Source: Hyphomicrobium sp.
GTDB taxonomy: Bacteria > Pseudomonadota > Alphaproteobacteria > Rhizobiales > Hyphomicrobiaceae
DNA: 64,000 nt
Direction: 5' to 3'
Assembly (NCBI RefSeq): GCF_009026145.1
Contig: NZ_WBUE01000002.1
Coordinates: 243,060-307,059 of the forward strand
Part shown: positions 53,030 through 62,263 of the stretch, piece by piece
Layout of the letters: each line of letters opens with the position of its first letter
How positions within the stretch are numbered: the first letter of the stretch is position 1
Program-made: the position numbers and the translations under genes
Notes under the pieces: generated by a model
Seen by the model: the letters and a program-made list of their open reading frames with translations, nothing else
Databases searched by the model: none
Told to the model about the DNA's origin: nothing

Positions 53030-54268
53030 CTACGCTGCTGGCAGTTCGATCACTTGGCTGAGGCCCCCCTTCGCCCTGTTACTGATGCACACCTCGCCTT
53101 TCGCGCGTTGAATGATCTCCCGCGCAATCGTTAGACCAAGGCCGGCGCCGGGCGTGGCTTGGCGGCGCGCCGGGTCGGCGCGGAAAAACGGCTCGAACAC
53201 CTGCCCCATGAGATGTTCCGGGATGCCCGGGCCCTCATCGACGATCGTGACGATGGCCCTATCCGACTGCTGGCTGACCTCGACATGCGCGTGAACGCCA
53301 TGCGTCGCCGAGTTGATCATGAGATTGCGCAGCGCGCGGGCCAGCGCGATGCGGCCAGCGTTGACGCGCGCCGGCTCCAGCCTAGTGACCGAAATCTTGT
53401 ACCCATGCGTCCTCAGCTCGTCCGCAATGTCGGCAACCAGTTCGTCGATGCGCAGCAGCTCGGGTTCTGCTTTGCCGGCCTCCTCGCGCACGAGCTGGAT
53501 GGCGCTGTCGGCGATGCGGTCGAGTTCGTCGATATCGCGCAGCCACAACTCGCGATCCTCGTCGTCCTCGACGAATTCGGCCCTGAGCCGCATGCGGGTG
53601 ATGGGGGTACGCAGGTCGTGACCGGCAGCCGCGACAAGCCGCATGCGGCTCTCGACGGCGCTCCTCAGCCGCGATGATAGTGAATTAAGCGCCTTGGCGG
53701 TTGCGCGTACTTCAGCAGGACCGCGCTCCGGCAGAAGCGGTAGCATGGCTTCCGGCCCTACCGAGGCCACGGCTTCCTCAAGCATGACCAGCGGCTTCAC
53801 CATGCGATTGGCAGCGAAGATCGCGACTGCTGTCGCTCCGAAGGTGATGAGGGCAAGCCATCCGAGCAGAACGTTCCATATTCCTCCTTCAGGAGGCGGC
53901 AGATCGGGTAGGGGCATGAGGAGCCATCCGCGGCCCTCGATGGGAATAGAGACGACCGCGGCCGCCTGTCGCCCCGCGCGCGAGACGATGACAGGAAGGT
54001 TATGTCCCCGGGCGGCAAGCGTTTCGCGCAACCGTCGCGTCAGGCCGTCATTGACTCGCCCGGCTGAGGGCTGCGCTGCCGTCGGCAGTGCGCCGGCGCC
54101 GTGGACCGCCGCCCGCGCAAGCATCTCGATCTGCTGCGCGACGGGGTCAGTCGTATGCCTGGGCCTCGGCGGGCCGAGCAAATAAAGAAGCACGCCGGTC
54201 AGCAGTCCCACCACCGATACGATGGCAACCACGAGAAGCACCGCGAGCTTGAAGCGCAACGAGCTCAT
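53030..54268 (-). CDS. Sensor histidine kinase
   Basis: The 412-aa kinase has two membrane segments around a periplasmic sensor of about 110 aa. A HAMP domain follows (AANRMVKPLVMLEEAV), then a HisKA domain with AAGHDLRTPITRMRLRAEF (phospho-His about residue 212) and an ATPase domain with NLMINSATHG (N box), VDEGPGIPEHL (G1) and GAGLGLTIA (G2). It overlaps the response regulator gene by 4 bp. The divergent efflux operon is its likely target. Confidence 0.94.
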   Translation of the reverse strand: MSSLRFKLAVLLVVAIVSVVGLLTGVLLYLLGPPRPRHTTDPVAQQIEMLARAAVHGAGALPTAAQPSAGRVNDGLTRRLRETLAARGHNLPVIVSRAGRQAAAVVSIPIEGRGWLLMPLPDLPPPEGGIWNVLLGWLALITFGATAVAIFAANRMVKPLVMLEEAVASVGPEAMLPLLPERGPAEVRATAKALNSLSSRLRSAVESRMRLVAAAGHDLRTPITRMRLRAEFVEDDEDRELWLRDIDELDRIADSAIQLVREEAGKAEPELLRIDELVADIADELRTHGYKISVTRLEPARVNAGRIALARALRNLMINSATHGVHAHVEVSQQSDRAIVTIVDEGPGIPEHLMGQVFEPFFRADPARRQATPGAGLGLTIAREIIQRAKGEVCISNRAKGGLSQVIELPAA

Positions 54269-54996
54269 GGCGTCACGTCGGCGACGACATCGACCTTCGC
54301 TGCCAGCTGGTATCCGCCATTGCGCACGGTCTTGAAGAGCTGCACCGCGTTACTGTCGCCCAGCTTGCGGCGCAGCCGGCTCACCAGAACGTCGATGGAG
54401 CGATCGAGCACATCTCCATCGCGACCGCGCGTCAGGTCCAACAGTTGATCGCGCGAGAGCACGCGGCCGGGCCGATCGAGGAAGGTCTGCAACAGATCGA
54501 ACTCGGCACCCGTCAACTCGATGGCGTCGCCTTTGGGATCGGTCACTCGGCGCGTTTGCGGATCGACGCTGAAGCCTTCGAAGCGATAGGTCTTTCCTGC
54601 GCTATCGATGGAAATGACCTCCGTGCGCCGACGCAGTACCGCCTTTACCCGCGCAATGAGTTCGCGGGGATTGAAGGGCTTACCGAGATAGTCGTCCGCG
54701 CCAATCTCGAGGCCAATGATGCGGTCCACGTCCTCTTTGAGAGCCGTTAGCAGGATAATCGGCACCTTGGACCGCTGGACACGGAGATCGCGGCACATAT
54801 CAAGCCCCGACCCATCCGGCAACATGACGTCGAGAACGACGAGATCGATCTGATGTGTGGCGAGGCGCTCATGCAGCTCCCGGCAGCTCGCCGCAAGCAG
54901 AACGCGAAAGCCCTGGCTCTCGATATAGCGCGCCAGCAGCTTACGAATTTCATGGTCGTCGTCGACGACGAGGATTTGAGGTGAGGCCGAGGTCAT
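54265..54996 (-). CDS. OmpR-family response regulator
   Basis: The 243-aa regulator has a receiver domain (VVDDDHEIRK, phospho-Asp in LVVLDVMLPDGSG about residue 55, LTA and KPFNPREL) and an OmpR-type winged helix with ELTGAEFDLLQTFLDRPGRVLSRDQLLDLTRG. The kinase follows with a 4-bp overlap. The 209-bp gap upstream to the divergent Pro-rich protein gene probably carries both promoters. Confidence 0.96.
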   Translation of the reverse strand: MTSASPQILVVDDDHEIRKLLARYIESQGFRVLLAASCRELHERLATHQIDLVVLDVMLPDGSGLDMCRDLRVQRSKVPIILLTALKEDVDRIIGLEIGADDYLGKPFNPRELIARVKAVLRRRTEVISIDSAGKTYRFEGFSVDPQTRRVTDPKGDAIELTGAEFDLLQTFLDRPGRVLSRDQLLDLTRGRDGDVLDRSIDVLVSRLRRKLGDSNAVQLFKTVRNGGYQLAAKVDVVADVTP

Positions 54997-55205
54997 GGGT
55001 GCAATTGTTTGAGTTCGGATAGCCCGCTTTTAACCCCGGACAAGCCTGGCAACGAGGGGCATATTGTAACGAAAGATCGCGTTTGGCCCCTCAGCAACGT
55101 TCGGACACAAATCTCTTCAGTAGCGACACATTAGGACATTGCGCGTCCTAAGCCCGCAACGATCAAGCTCCAATTAACGGCGTGTCAACCATTGAGGATA
55201 CGCCG

Positions 55206-55889
55206 ATGCGTCACACCAAAAACCTTGCCCGCCTGCTCGCGGTTGTAAGCGTACCTCTGCTTACGCCTCCCGCCCGAGGGCAAACTCCCATTGCCCCCGC
55301 AACCACGGAAATTACAGAGCCAGCGGAAATTCTCCTCGCCCAGGCGCCGCCTCCGCCAGGCGGACGGCCACAGCCCGAGCCCTCACTCCAGCAGGTCGGT
55401 CCTCCGCCGCATGGCGCGCCGCCCGTTCCGCCGCCTGCCATGTTCGGGCCAGGCGGTTTACCCAAGCTACTGAGTGCCCTCGAGATCGAGATCGGCATTC
55501 GCAGCGGACAGCTCGATGCCTGGCGCGATTTCACCGATGCCCTGCTGATCGTCGCGGGGCCGCCTATGCCTCTCCCGCGCAATAATGCCGGCCCACAAGT
55601 CCAAGACAAACCGGAGCCGTTTTCGCTCTCGCGGATCCTGGCCGAGGACGCCCTGAAGCGTGGCCGCGGTGCCGAAGCGCTGATCAAGGCGATCGATGCG
55701 TTGCGCGGCAAGCTGACACCGGAGCAGCTCCAGAAGATAGCGGATCTGGAAGCTCGACTGGGGCCGCCTCCAGGCGGCCCCATGCCGCCCTTCGGACCGC
55801 GGCCCGGAAATTTCGGACCAGGGCCGGCCGCCAGGTTGCCTGAGGGTTTTGGTCCGCGCGATGGTCTTCCCCCTCCACCCGCGCGATGA
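55206..55889 (+). CDS. Pro-rich periplasmic Spy/CpxP-like protein
   Basis: From ATG 55206 (behind GAGGAT) the 227-aa precursor has a signal peptide, Pro-rich N- and C-terminal regions ([39 protein letters not shown]) and a helical core containing [21 protein letters not shown] and [24 protein letters not shown]. The LTPEQ pattern resembles LTXXQ/Spy-type periplasmic chaperones, but the match is weak. As the first gene facing the two-component system and leading the efflux operon, it may be a stress sensor or chaperone for the system. Confidence 0.68.
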   Translation: MRHTKNLARLLAVVSVPLLTPPARGQTPIAPATTEITEPAEILLAQAPPPPGGRPQPEPSLQQVGPPPHGAPPVPPPAMFGPGGLPKLLSALEIEIGIRSGQLDAWRDFTDALLIVAGPPMPLPRNNAGPQVQDKPEPFSLSRILAEDALKRGRGAEALIKAIDALRGKLTPEQLQKIADLEARLGPPPGGPMPPFGPRPGNFGPGPAARLPEGFGPRDGLPPPPAR

Positions 55890-55965
55890 CCACCAGGAGG
55901 CGGCGCACCGCGGTCGCCGCCTCCACCTCGATCCTCCACCTGCCTTCCGTTTGGATACATCGAAA

Positions 55966-57063
55966 ATGACCGCATTCATGCGCGTAGGGACACTGCTGAC
56001 CATCGGATTCATGCTGCTGGCCATGCTCTTGTCTGTATCCCGGGCAGATGAGGTCAGACCTGCATTGACGGTCTCGGTCGCTCCCGTTCAGGAGCAAGAC
56101 GTCGGCAGCGCGGTTATGGCGACGGGCACGGTGGTCGCGTGGCGCGAAATGCCCATCGGCAGCGAAGCGAGTGGGCTGGCCGTCGTCGAAGTCGCGGCCG
56201 ACGAGGGAGATGTCGTTACTAAGGGACAGCTCCTTGCGCGGCTCAACGCGTCGGTCCTGCTCGCCCAAATTGCGCAGCAACAGGCTGGCATCAGCGAGAT
56301 TGAGGCCACGCTCGCCAACGCGCAGTCGGACGTGCGACGCGCGCATACTGTTTCAGCAGGCGTTATCAGCCAACAATCCGTTGAGCAGCGGGAAACGCTC
56401 GTCAAAACGACCTCCGCCAAGCTGGCGGCCGCGCGAGCAGTGCTCGAAGAGAGCCGCGCCAAATTGGCGCAAACGAGTGTCACTGCGCCGACGGCAGGGA
56501 CCATCGGCAAGCGTAACGTGACCCTGGGCCAAGTGGTCCAGACCGGCACCGAGATGTTCCGCATCGTCCAGGAGGGCCGCATCGAGGTCGACGCACTCGT
56601 ACCTGAGTCTGACCTAACACGCATCAAGCCTCAGCAAGCGGTGCAGATCATCGGACCCGACGGGCATACCTCCGCCGGGAAGGTGCGCCTTGTGGCGCCG
56701 ATCGTGGACGCAAAGAGCCGGCTTGGCACAGTACATGTCGAATTGCCGGCGACGACCGAATTGAAGCCCGGCATGTTCGTGCGGGCGGAGATCGAGACCG
56801 AGCGTGCAACCGCGCTCGCCGTGCCGCAACGCGCACTTATCTGGCGCGACGGCAAGGCCGCCGTTTTCACCGTTGGCGATGACGGTGCCGTCGCGCTCAA
56901 GGCGATCACAATCGGTCGCAAGACGAGTTCGGTCGTGGAGGTTCTGCAGGGTGTCGTCGCTGGTGAACGCATCGTCGTTGAGGGAGCTGGATTGCTCAAC
57001 GACGGTGATCGAGTCCGTGCCGAAGTCGCATCGGTCCAGAAGCTCGCCGGCGGCACGCCATGA
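55966..57063 (+). CDS. RND efflux periplasmic adaptor (membrane fusion protein)
   Basis: Starting at ATG 55966 the 365-aa precursor has a signal or anchor segment, then the MFP pattern: a lipoyl half (GLAVVEVAADEGDVVTKGQLLARLNASVLLAQI), a coiled-coil hairpin with two long helices, then TAPTAGTIGKRNVTLGQVVQTG and a beta-barrel domain. It links an RND pump to an outer membrane channel. An outer membrane factor is not encoded here. The stop overlaps the ATG of the RND gene by 4 bp (57060-57063). Confidence 0.93.
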   Translation: MTAFMRVGTLLTIGFMLLAMLLSVSRADEVRPALTVSVAPVQEQDVGSAVMATGTVVAWREMPIGSEASGLAVVEVAADEGDVVTKGQLLARLNASVLLAQIAQQQAGISEIEATLANAQSDVRRAHTVSAGVISQQSVEQRETLVKTTSAKLAAARAVLEESRAKLAQTSVTAPTAGTIGKRNVTLGQVVQTGTEMFRIVQEGRIEVDALVPESDLTRIKPQQAVQIIGPDGHTSAGKVRLVAPIVDAKSRLGTVHVELPATTELKPGMFVRAEIETERATALAVPQRALIWRDGKAAVFTVGDDGAVALKAITIGRKTSSVVEVLQGVVAGERIVVEGAGLLNDGDRVRAEVASVQKLAGGTP

Positions 57064-60000
57064 ACCAGATATCCGCCTGGGCCATTCGCAATCCCGTCCC
57101 CACCATCGTCCTCTTCCTCCTCCTGTCGCTTGCCGGCGGCGTCTGCTTCGCAAAGCTCAGAATCAACAACATGCCGGACACCGACATCCCGACCGTCACG
57201 GTCACGGTGACCCGGTCAGGCGCCGCGCCGACCGAGATGGAAACACAGGTGACGCGCCTCGTTGAGGATAGCGTCGCCGGGCTGGGCAACGTCGATCACA
57301 TCCGCTCGACCGTCAACGAGGGCTCTTCATCAACGAATGTCGAGTTCGCCCTCGGTACCAATATCGATCGCGCCACCGACGACGTGCGCAACGCCGTCCA
57401 ATCGATCCGCGCCAATCTGCCGAGCGATGTCCTCGAGCCGACCGTGCACCGCGTCGACAACACCGGTCAGCCGATACTGACTTTCGTGGTCAGTGCGCCG
57501 ACGATGGCCCCCGATGAGCTGAGCTGGTTCATCGACAATGACATTGCCAAGGCCGTGCTGTCCGCAAAGGGCGTTTCGAGCATCGCGCGCGCCGGCGGCG
57601 TCGACCGCGAGATCCGCGTCCGCCTGGACCCCGACCGGCTGATGGCATTCGGCGTCACGGCGTCGGAGATCTCACAGAAGCTCAAGGCGCAGAATATCAA
57701 CCAGCCGGGTGGCCGCCTGACGCTTGGTAACGCCGAGCAGGCCATCCGCACCGTCGGGAGCGCCGCCGACGTGGAGGCGCTTGGCGCCACGCGCCTCGCC
57801 CTCAGCGACGGCCGCTCTGTGAAGCTCTCCGACCTCGGCCCCGTCGAAAGCTCATGGGCCGAACCCCGGCAGCGTGCTCGCTTCAACAACGATGAGGTCA
57901 TTGGCTTTAGTGTCTACAGATCGGTCGGCACCGGCGAGGTCGCGGTCGCCGAAAGCGTGCGGGCGAAGGTTGAAGCTTTCGCGTCGGCGCATCCCGAAGT
58001 CAGCATCCGCGAGGTCACCTCTTCGACCCCTTGGGTGATGGAGGGATACGACGCGGCGTTGGAAGCACTGGTAGTGGGCGCACTGCTGGCCGTTGCGGTG
58101 GTGTGGTTGTTTCTGCGCGACGTGCGCGCCACGCTTGTTTCCAGCGTCGCCCTGCCCCTCTCCCTGCTCCCCACCTTCGGCGTGATGTACCTGCTCAACC
58201 AGTCGTTGAACAACATATCTCTGCTCGGCATTGCGCTGGTTGTCGGCATTCTCGTCGATGACGCCATCGTCGAGATCGAGAACATCGTGCGCCATATGCG
58301 CCAATCGGGGAAAAGCGCCTACGAGGCTGCCATGGAGGCTGCCGACGAGATCGGGCTCGCCGTGGTCGCGACGACCTTCTCCATCATCGCCGTGTTCGCG
58401 CCGGTCGGTTTCATGCCCGGCATCCCCGGCCAGATCTTCAAAGCCTTTGCCATCGCCGTCTGCACCTCGGTGTTCTTCTCGCTCGTCGTGGCGCGCATGT
58501 TGACGCCGCTTATGGGCGCCTATCTGATGCGCGCCGACCGACACGAGCCCGACGAGGCGCGTTGGGTCCCGCCTTACCTCCGGCTGCTCAATTGGACCCT
58601 GCGGTGGCGGTGGCTGACCGTCGCCAGCGGCATCGTCCTTTTTGCCGTTTCGCTGTCGCTCGTTCGGTTTCTGCCGAGCGATTTCATACCGGCGTCCGAT
58701 CGCGGTCGCGCAATTCTAGGCGTCGAGCTATCGCCGGGGTCGACGCTCGCCGACACCGACGCGGCGACGCGCAGGGCCGTCGCCATTCTCTTGGGGCGAC
58801 CGGAAGTGGAGTCCGTCTATGCGACGATGGGAACCGAAACGTCATCAGGTCCCGGCGGGGGCACGTCCACCGCTGGTGCGGTACGCAAGGCGACGCTGAC
58901 GGTCAACCTCAAGCCGCGCGGCGAGCGCCGGCTGACCCAGCAGCAATTCGAAGCGGCGGTGGGACCTGACCTTGCGAGAATTCCTGGCGCGCGCGTGCGC
59001 TTCGGTGCGGACGGTGTATCCGGCGCCAAGATCCAGGTGACGCTCCTGGCCGATGATGTGGACCTTTTGGCGCGGACCGTGTCCGCCTTAACGCGCGAGA
59101 TGCGTTCCGTGGCAGGTTTCCAGAACGCCGGTTCAACCTCGAGCCTCGCGCGCCCGGAAATACAGATCACGCCCAAAGGCGACAAAGCCGCGCTACTCGG
59201 CATCTCGACCGAGACCATCGCCGCGACGGCGAACATCGCCACGCTCGGTGACGCCGATCAGAACCTGCCGAAGTTCAACCTCAAGGATCGTCAGATTTCT
59301 ATCCGCGTTATGTTGGACGAGAGTGCGCGGGCGGACATTGCACGCATCAGCAGCCTGCAGGTACCGGCGTCGTCCGGCACGCTGCCACTGAGCTCGGTGG
59401 CAGACATCACCCTCGGCTCCGGCCCAAGCCAGATCGATCGCGTCGACCGCCGGCGCAGTGCGACCGTAGAAGCTGAACTCGCGGGCTTGACCATCGGGGA
59501 TGCTGAAGCCAGCATTTCCGCGCTCCCATCGATGCAACGCCTTCCGGCCGGAATCTCGCGCAACGCCGCCGGCGATTCGGAGCGCATGCAGGAGCTGTTC
59601 AGCGGTTTCGCGCTGGCGATCGGCTCCGGCATCGTCCTGCTGTTGTTTGTGCTTACGCTTCTGTTCAACGGGTTCCTGCAGCCGGTGACGATCTTGACGG
59701 CGCTGCCGCTCTCGCTGGGTGGCGCTCTCGGCCTCATGTTGGCGACGGGCACGTCGCTGTCGATGCCGGCGCTTATCGGCATTCTCATGCTGATGGGTAT
59801 CGCCGCCAAGAACTCCATCCTGCTGGTCGAGTACGCCATCGTGGCGCGCCGCGATCATGCACTTGACCGCACGACAGCGTTGCTGGACGCGGCGCGCAAG
59901 CGTGCCCGTCCCATCATCATGACGACCGTCGCCATGGCCGCGGGCATGCTACCGATCGCCTTGGGCATCGGCGCCGATGCGGAGTTCCGCGCTCCGATGG

Positions 60001-60149
60001 CCATCGCGGTCATCGGCGGTCTCCTCAGCTCGACCGCCCTCAGCCTCATCTATGTGCCAGCCGTATTCACGGTGATGGATGATCTGGAGAGATGGCTGGC
60101 GAAAACGCTTGGGGTATTCATCTCAGCTTCCGCGCGGGTGCGCGCATGA
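57060..60149 (+). CDS. RND-family efflux permease
   Basis: The 1029-aa permease has twelve expected membrane segments and two large periplasmic loops. The proton-relay acidic pair is in ALVVGILVDDAIVEIENIVRH (about residue 400) and the relay Lys in GIAAKNSILLVEYA (about 925). It belongs to the AcrB-type hydrophobe/amphiphile group; the periplasmic loop lacks metal-binding Met clusters, so a drug or lipid substrate is more likely than copper. It overlaps the genes on both sides by 4 bp. Confidence 0.95.
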   Translation: MNQISAWAIRNPVPTIVLFLLLSLAGGVCFAKLRINNMPDTDIPTVTVTVTRSGAAPTEMETQVTRLVEDSVAGLGNVDHIRSTVNEGSSSTNVEFALGTNIDRATDDVRNAVQSIRANLPSDVLEPTVHRVDNTGQPILTFVVSAPTMAPDELSWFIDNDIAKAVLSAKGVSSIARAGGVDREIRVRLDPDRLMAFGVTASEISQKLKAQNINQPGGRLTLGNAEQAIRTVGSAADVEALGATRLALSDGRSVKLSDLGPVESSWAEPRQRARFNNDEVIGFSVYRSVGTGEVAVAESVRAKVEAFASAHPEVSIREVTSSTPWVMEGYDAALEALVVGALLAVAVVWLFLRDVRATLVSSVALPLSLLPTFGVMYLLNQSLNNISLLGIALVVGILVDDAIVEIENIVRHMRQSGKSAYEAAMEAADEIGLAVVATTFSIIAVFAPVGFMPGIPGQIFKAFAIAVCTSVFFSLVVARMLTPLMGAYLMRADRHEPDEARWVPPYLRLLNWTLRWRWLTVASGIVLFAVSLSLVRFLPSDFIPASDRGRAILGVELSPGSTLADTDAATRRAVAILLGRPEVESVYATMGTETSSGPGGGTSTAGAVRKATLTVNLKPRGERRLTQQQFEAAVGPDLARIPGARVRFGADGVSGAKIQVTLLADDVDLLARTVSALTREMRSVAGFQNAGSTSSLARPEIQITPKGDKAALLGISTETIAATANIATLGDADQNLPKFNLKDRQISIRVMLDESARADIARISSLQVPASSGTLPLSSVADITLGSGPSQIDRVDRRRSATVEAELAGLTIGDAEASISALPSMQRLPAGISRNAAGDSERMQELFSGFALAIGSGIVLLLFVLTLLFNGFLQPVTILTALPLSLGGALGLMLATGTSLSMPALIGILMLMGIAAKNSILLVEYAIVARRDHALDRTTALLDAARKRARPIIMTTVAMAAGMLPIALGIGADAEFRAPMAIAVIGGLLSSTALSLIYVPAVFTVMDDLERWLAKTLGVFISASARVRA

Positions 60150-60724
60150 GCGACGCGTCCATACCTCTCCCTGCGACGGGGCCCGAAATGAGTTTTTTGC
60201 CCAACGAGCGCATTGCCCTTTTCATCGACGGGCCCAATCTCGCGGCAACCGCCAAATCACTCGACTTCGACATCGATTTCAAGCTGCTCCTGATGCTCTT
60301 TCGGCAGCGGACACAGTTGCTGCGTGCGTACTATTTCACGGCACTAACGGAGGACACAGAGCGATCGATCCGCCCTCTTCTCGACTGGCTGGAATACAAT
60401 GGGTTCACCGTCATAACTAAGCTGCTGAAGGAGTGCACGGACGCGTCCGGGCGACGAAGGATCAGAGGCAGCATGGACGTCGAGCTGGCGGTGCAAGCCA
60501 TGCAGCTCGACGATGCCGTGCAACATGTCGTCCTGTTCTCGGGCGATGGCGCTTTCCGTTGTCTGGCCGCGGCGCTGCAAGGCGGCGGCAAGCGGGTCAG
60601 CGTGGTCTCGACCTTGAATGCCCATCCGCCAGTGGTTGCGGACGAGCTGCGCCGGCAGGCGGACCAATTCATCGACCTCGCCCATCTTCAAAATTATATT
60701 TCACGCGAGGCGGCAGAGCAGTAG
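60146..60724 (+). CDS. NYN-domain protein (LabA/DUF88-like)
   Basis: The 192-aa protein starts ATG 60146, overlapping the stop of the RND gene in ATGA. Residues about 20-170 form a NYN domain: ERIALFIDGPNLAATAKSL with the first catalytic Asp, GSMDVELAVQAMQL with the second Asp pair, and VVLFSGDGAFRCLAAALQGGGKRVSVVS with the third. NYN domains are PIN-like RNases, though many DUF88 proteins have no shown activity. Translational coupling to an efflux pump is unusual. A second start at 60188 (MSFLPNERIAL) is possible. Confidence 0.88.
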   Translation: MSDASIPLPATGPEMSFLPNERIALFIDGPNLAATAKSLDFDIDFKLLLMLFRQRTQLLRAYYFTALTEDTERSIRPLLDWLEYNGFTVITKLLKECTDASGRRRIRGSMDVELAVQAMQLDDAVQHVVLFSGDGAFRCLAAALQGGGKRVSVVSTLNAHPPVVADELRRQADQFIDLAHLQNYISREAAEQ

Positions 60725-61125
60725 AAGGCGATGATCGACCGTGCTGCGGGGACGTCGGTTGAGGGTTTCCGCAGCGGCGCGCCGATGTCTAGGTAGGATC
60801 GCTTTTCGCCGACCGGCCCGCGCGTTCTCTTCGCACGGCCGGGGAACGAGGAGCTCGCGGCGGAAATGATGACACGGGCTGGAAACCTCTATTCAGAATC
60901 AGGTGTGGGCAGCAATGCTGGCTGCCAGCGAAATATTCGCAAACACCCCTTCGAGCTACGCATCACCAACTAACGTGCACACTGCTGCGAGAGCATGTTC
61001 GTCGGTACCATGCCCAGGATAGTGTAAAAGCTGGCTTTGCCGCCAGGGCCTCAAACTCCTCTTCGCTGGTCTCGACCACGATGTGGCGGTCAGAACTCGT
61101 CATCGGTGGCCTAGTCGCAGCTGGG
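60725..61125. other. Intergenic stretch, nothing recognised
   Basis: No gene or clear repeat is seen between the NYN gene and the sulfotransferase, which are convergent. A minus-strand open piece at 60963-61103 (46 codons, starting MTSSDRHIVVETSEEEFEAL) has no ribosome-binding site and is probably a relic or chance. Confidence 0.5.
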
Positions 61126-61998
61126 TTAAAGCACCTTCATCTCGATGAGCCGCTGGAAACGCACGGTGGGGATCAGCGCCGAAATTCCAGCTGCGGGTTC
61201 GGTCAGGGGTTGGGCGCCGTCGCGGACCACCCCTCGGAGCCCGAGGTACGCTCCAGGCGCGGTCGACGCCTCTGAGATGTCCGTGCTGTAGTTAAAGAGC
61301 TCAAAGTCTCGCGCGTAGATCTGTCGGACGAGCTCCACGGTGCGGCGGCTGTAGTAGCTCATCAACCGTGAACCGGCGCGTCTCGAATGCGGAGCGAAGG
61401 TCTGGAGGCTGAACTCGCCCAACGGACCTGCCAGCACCGCTGTCATGGCGGCGATGCTCTCCAGAAAGAAAATGGCGTCGAACAGGATATGCGGCGCGCC
61501 GATGTTGAGGTATTGCGGACGGAAATGCACGTTGAGTATCCGCGGTTGCCGGGAAGCCAGGGCGTGGAGATGATCTTCAAAGCTGGCGGAGCTTTTCGAC
61601 CCCAACTCCGGATACTGCCCGACATGGCGCCCTTCGATCATGTCCAGGTAGCCCGACAGTGCGCGGGCATAGGGGTTGCGGACACTCGAGATGACGTAGC
61701 GTGCCCGACAGGATTCGATAGGGAGCCCACGACTCCGCAGGCAATCGTCACTCACGTGGGGATCGGTGTCCCGCCGGAAGCCGCGTAGGTTATTCCTTGC
61801 ATAGAAGTTTGCTTGGGCGTGCTTCAGGCTGTTTTTGATCGTCGAGCAACCGGCCTTGGCGTTGCTGATGTAAATGATCGGCAGCTCTGGTGCCCAACAA
61901 ATCTGCAGGTCGCCCTGCACACCGAACGCGTGCGCGACCCGACTTCGGATCCACCGACGACCATTCCACCTTTCAACTGCAAGTCTGCTCAGCTTCAT
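61126..61998 (-). CDS. Sulfotransferase-family protein
   Basis: The 290-aa protein has the 5'-phosphosulfate-binding loop as SNAKAGCSTIKNSL (about residue 48) and the 3'-phosphate-binding region SSVRNPYARALSGYLDM (about residue 105), the pattern of Golgi-type carbohydrate sulfotransferases (Sulfotransfer_2). It would move sulfate from PAPS to a polysaccharide, lipid or small molecule. No PAPS-making genes are in the window. A perfect hairpin ends 4 bases before its ATG, leaving no ribosome-binding site. Confidence 0.8.
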   Translation of the reverse strand: MKLSRLAVERWNGRRWIRSRVAHAFGVQGDLQICWAPELPIIYISNAKAGCSTIKNSLKHAQANFYARNNLRGFRRDTDPHVSDDCLRSRGLPIESCRARYVISSVRNPYARALSGYLDMIEGRHVGQYPELGSKSSASFEDHLHALASRQPRILNVHFRPQYLNIGAPHILFDAIFFLESIAAMTAVLAGPLGEFSLQTFAPHSRRAGSRLMSYYSRRTVELVRQIYARDFELFNYSTDISEASTAPGAYLGLRGVVRDGAQPLTEPAAGISALIPTVRFQRLIEMKVL

Positions 61999-62002
61999 CG
62001 CG

Positions 62003-62030
62003 GTGCACCCAAATCATTCGTTGGGTGCAC
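62003..62030. repeat. Perfect 10-bp hairpin upstream of the sulfotransferase
   Basis: GTGCACCCAA and TTGGGTGCAC are perfect complementary arms with an 8-base loop. The hairpin ends 4 bases before the ATG of the minus-strand sulfotransferase gene and abuts repeat copy B on its other side. It may be part of that repeat unit or a translational control. Confidence 0.75.
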
Positions 62031-62037
62031 ACCTGCG

Positions 62038-62114
62038 GCACAATTATTGCCTGCCTTGGTCCAGCTGTGTCCAAGCAATGCTGTACGCAGGATATTTGTA
62101 TCGAAAGATTGCTG
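62038..62114 (+). repeat. Dispersed 75-bp repeat, copy B
   Basis: The segment contains CAATTATTGCCTGCCTTGG, CAGCTGTGTCCAAGCAATGC and ATTTGTATCGAAAGATTGCTG. It aligns with copies A and C. It lies between the sulfotransferase start and the truncated HlyD gene. Confidence 0.75.
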
Positions 62115-62263
62115 ACAAGACGCGGCGCAGAGCACTGGCCGTTTGCAGACGGAACCGTGCTCTCGGTACCATTTGCGTGACCGGCGGAATGCTCGCCCCA
62201 TGCGGCCTTGCCGAGAGTAACCTCGGATGGCGAGCAAACACCGCTCGAGACCTATTGTGCGGC

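Noticed and set aside
60963..61103. 46-codon minus-strand ORF starting MTSSDRHIVV
   Set aside because: No ribosome-binding site, no known motif, and the second half does not look coding.
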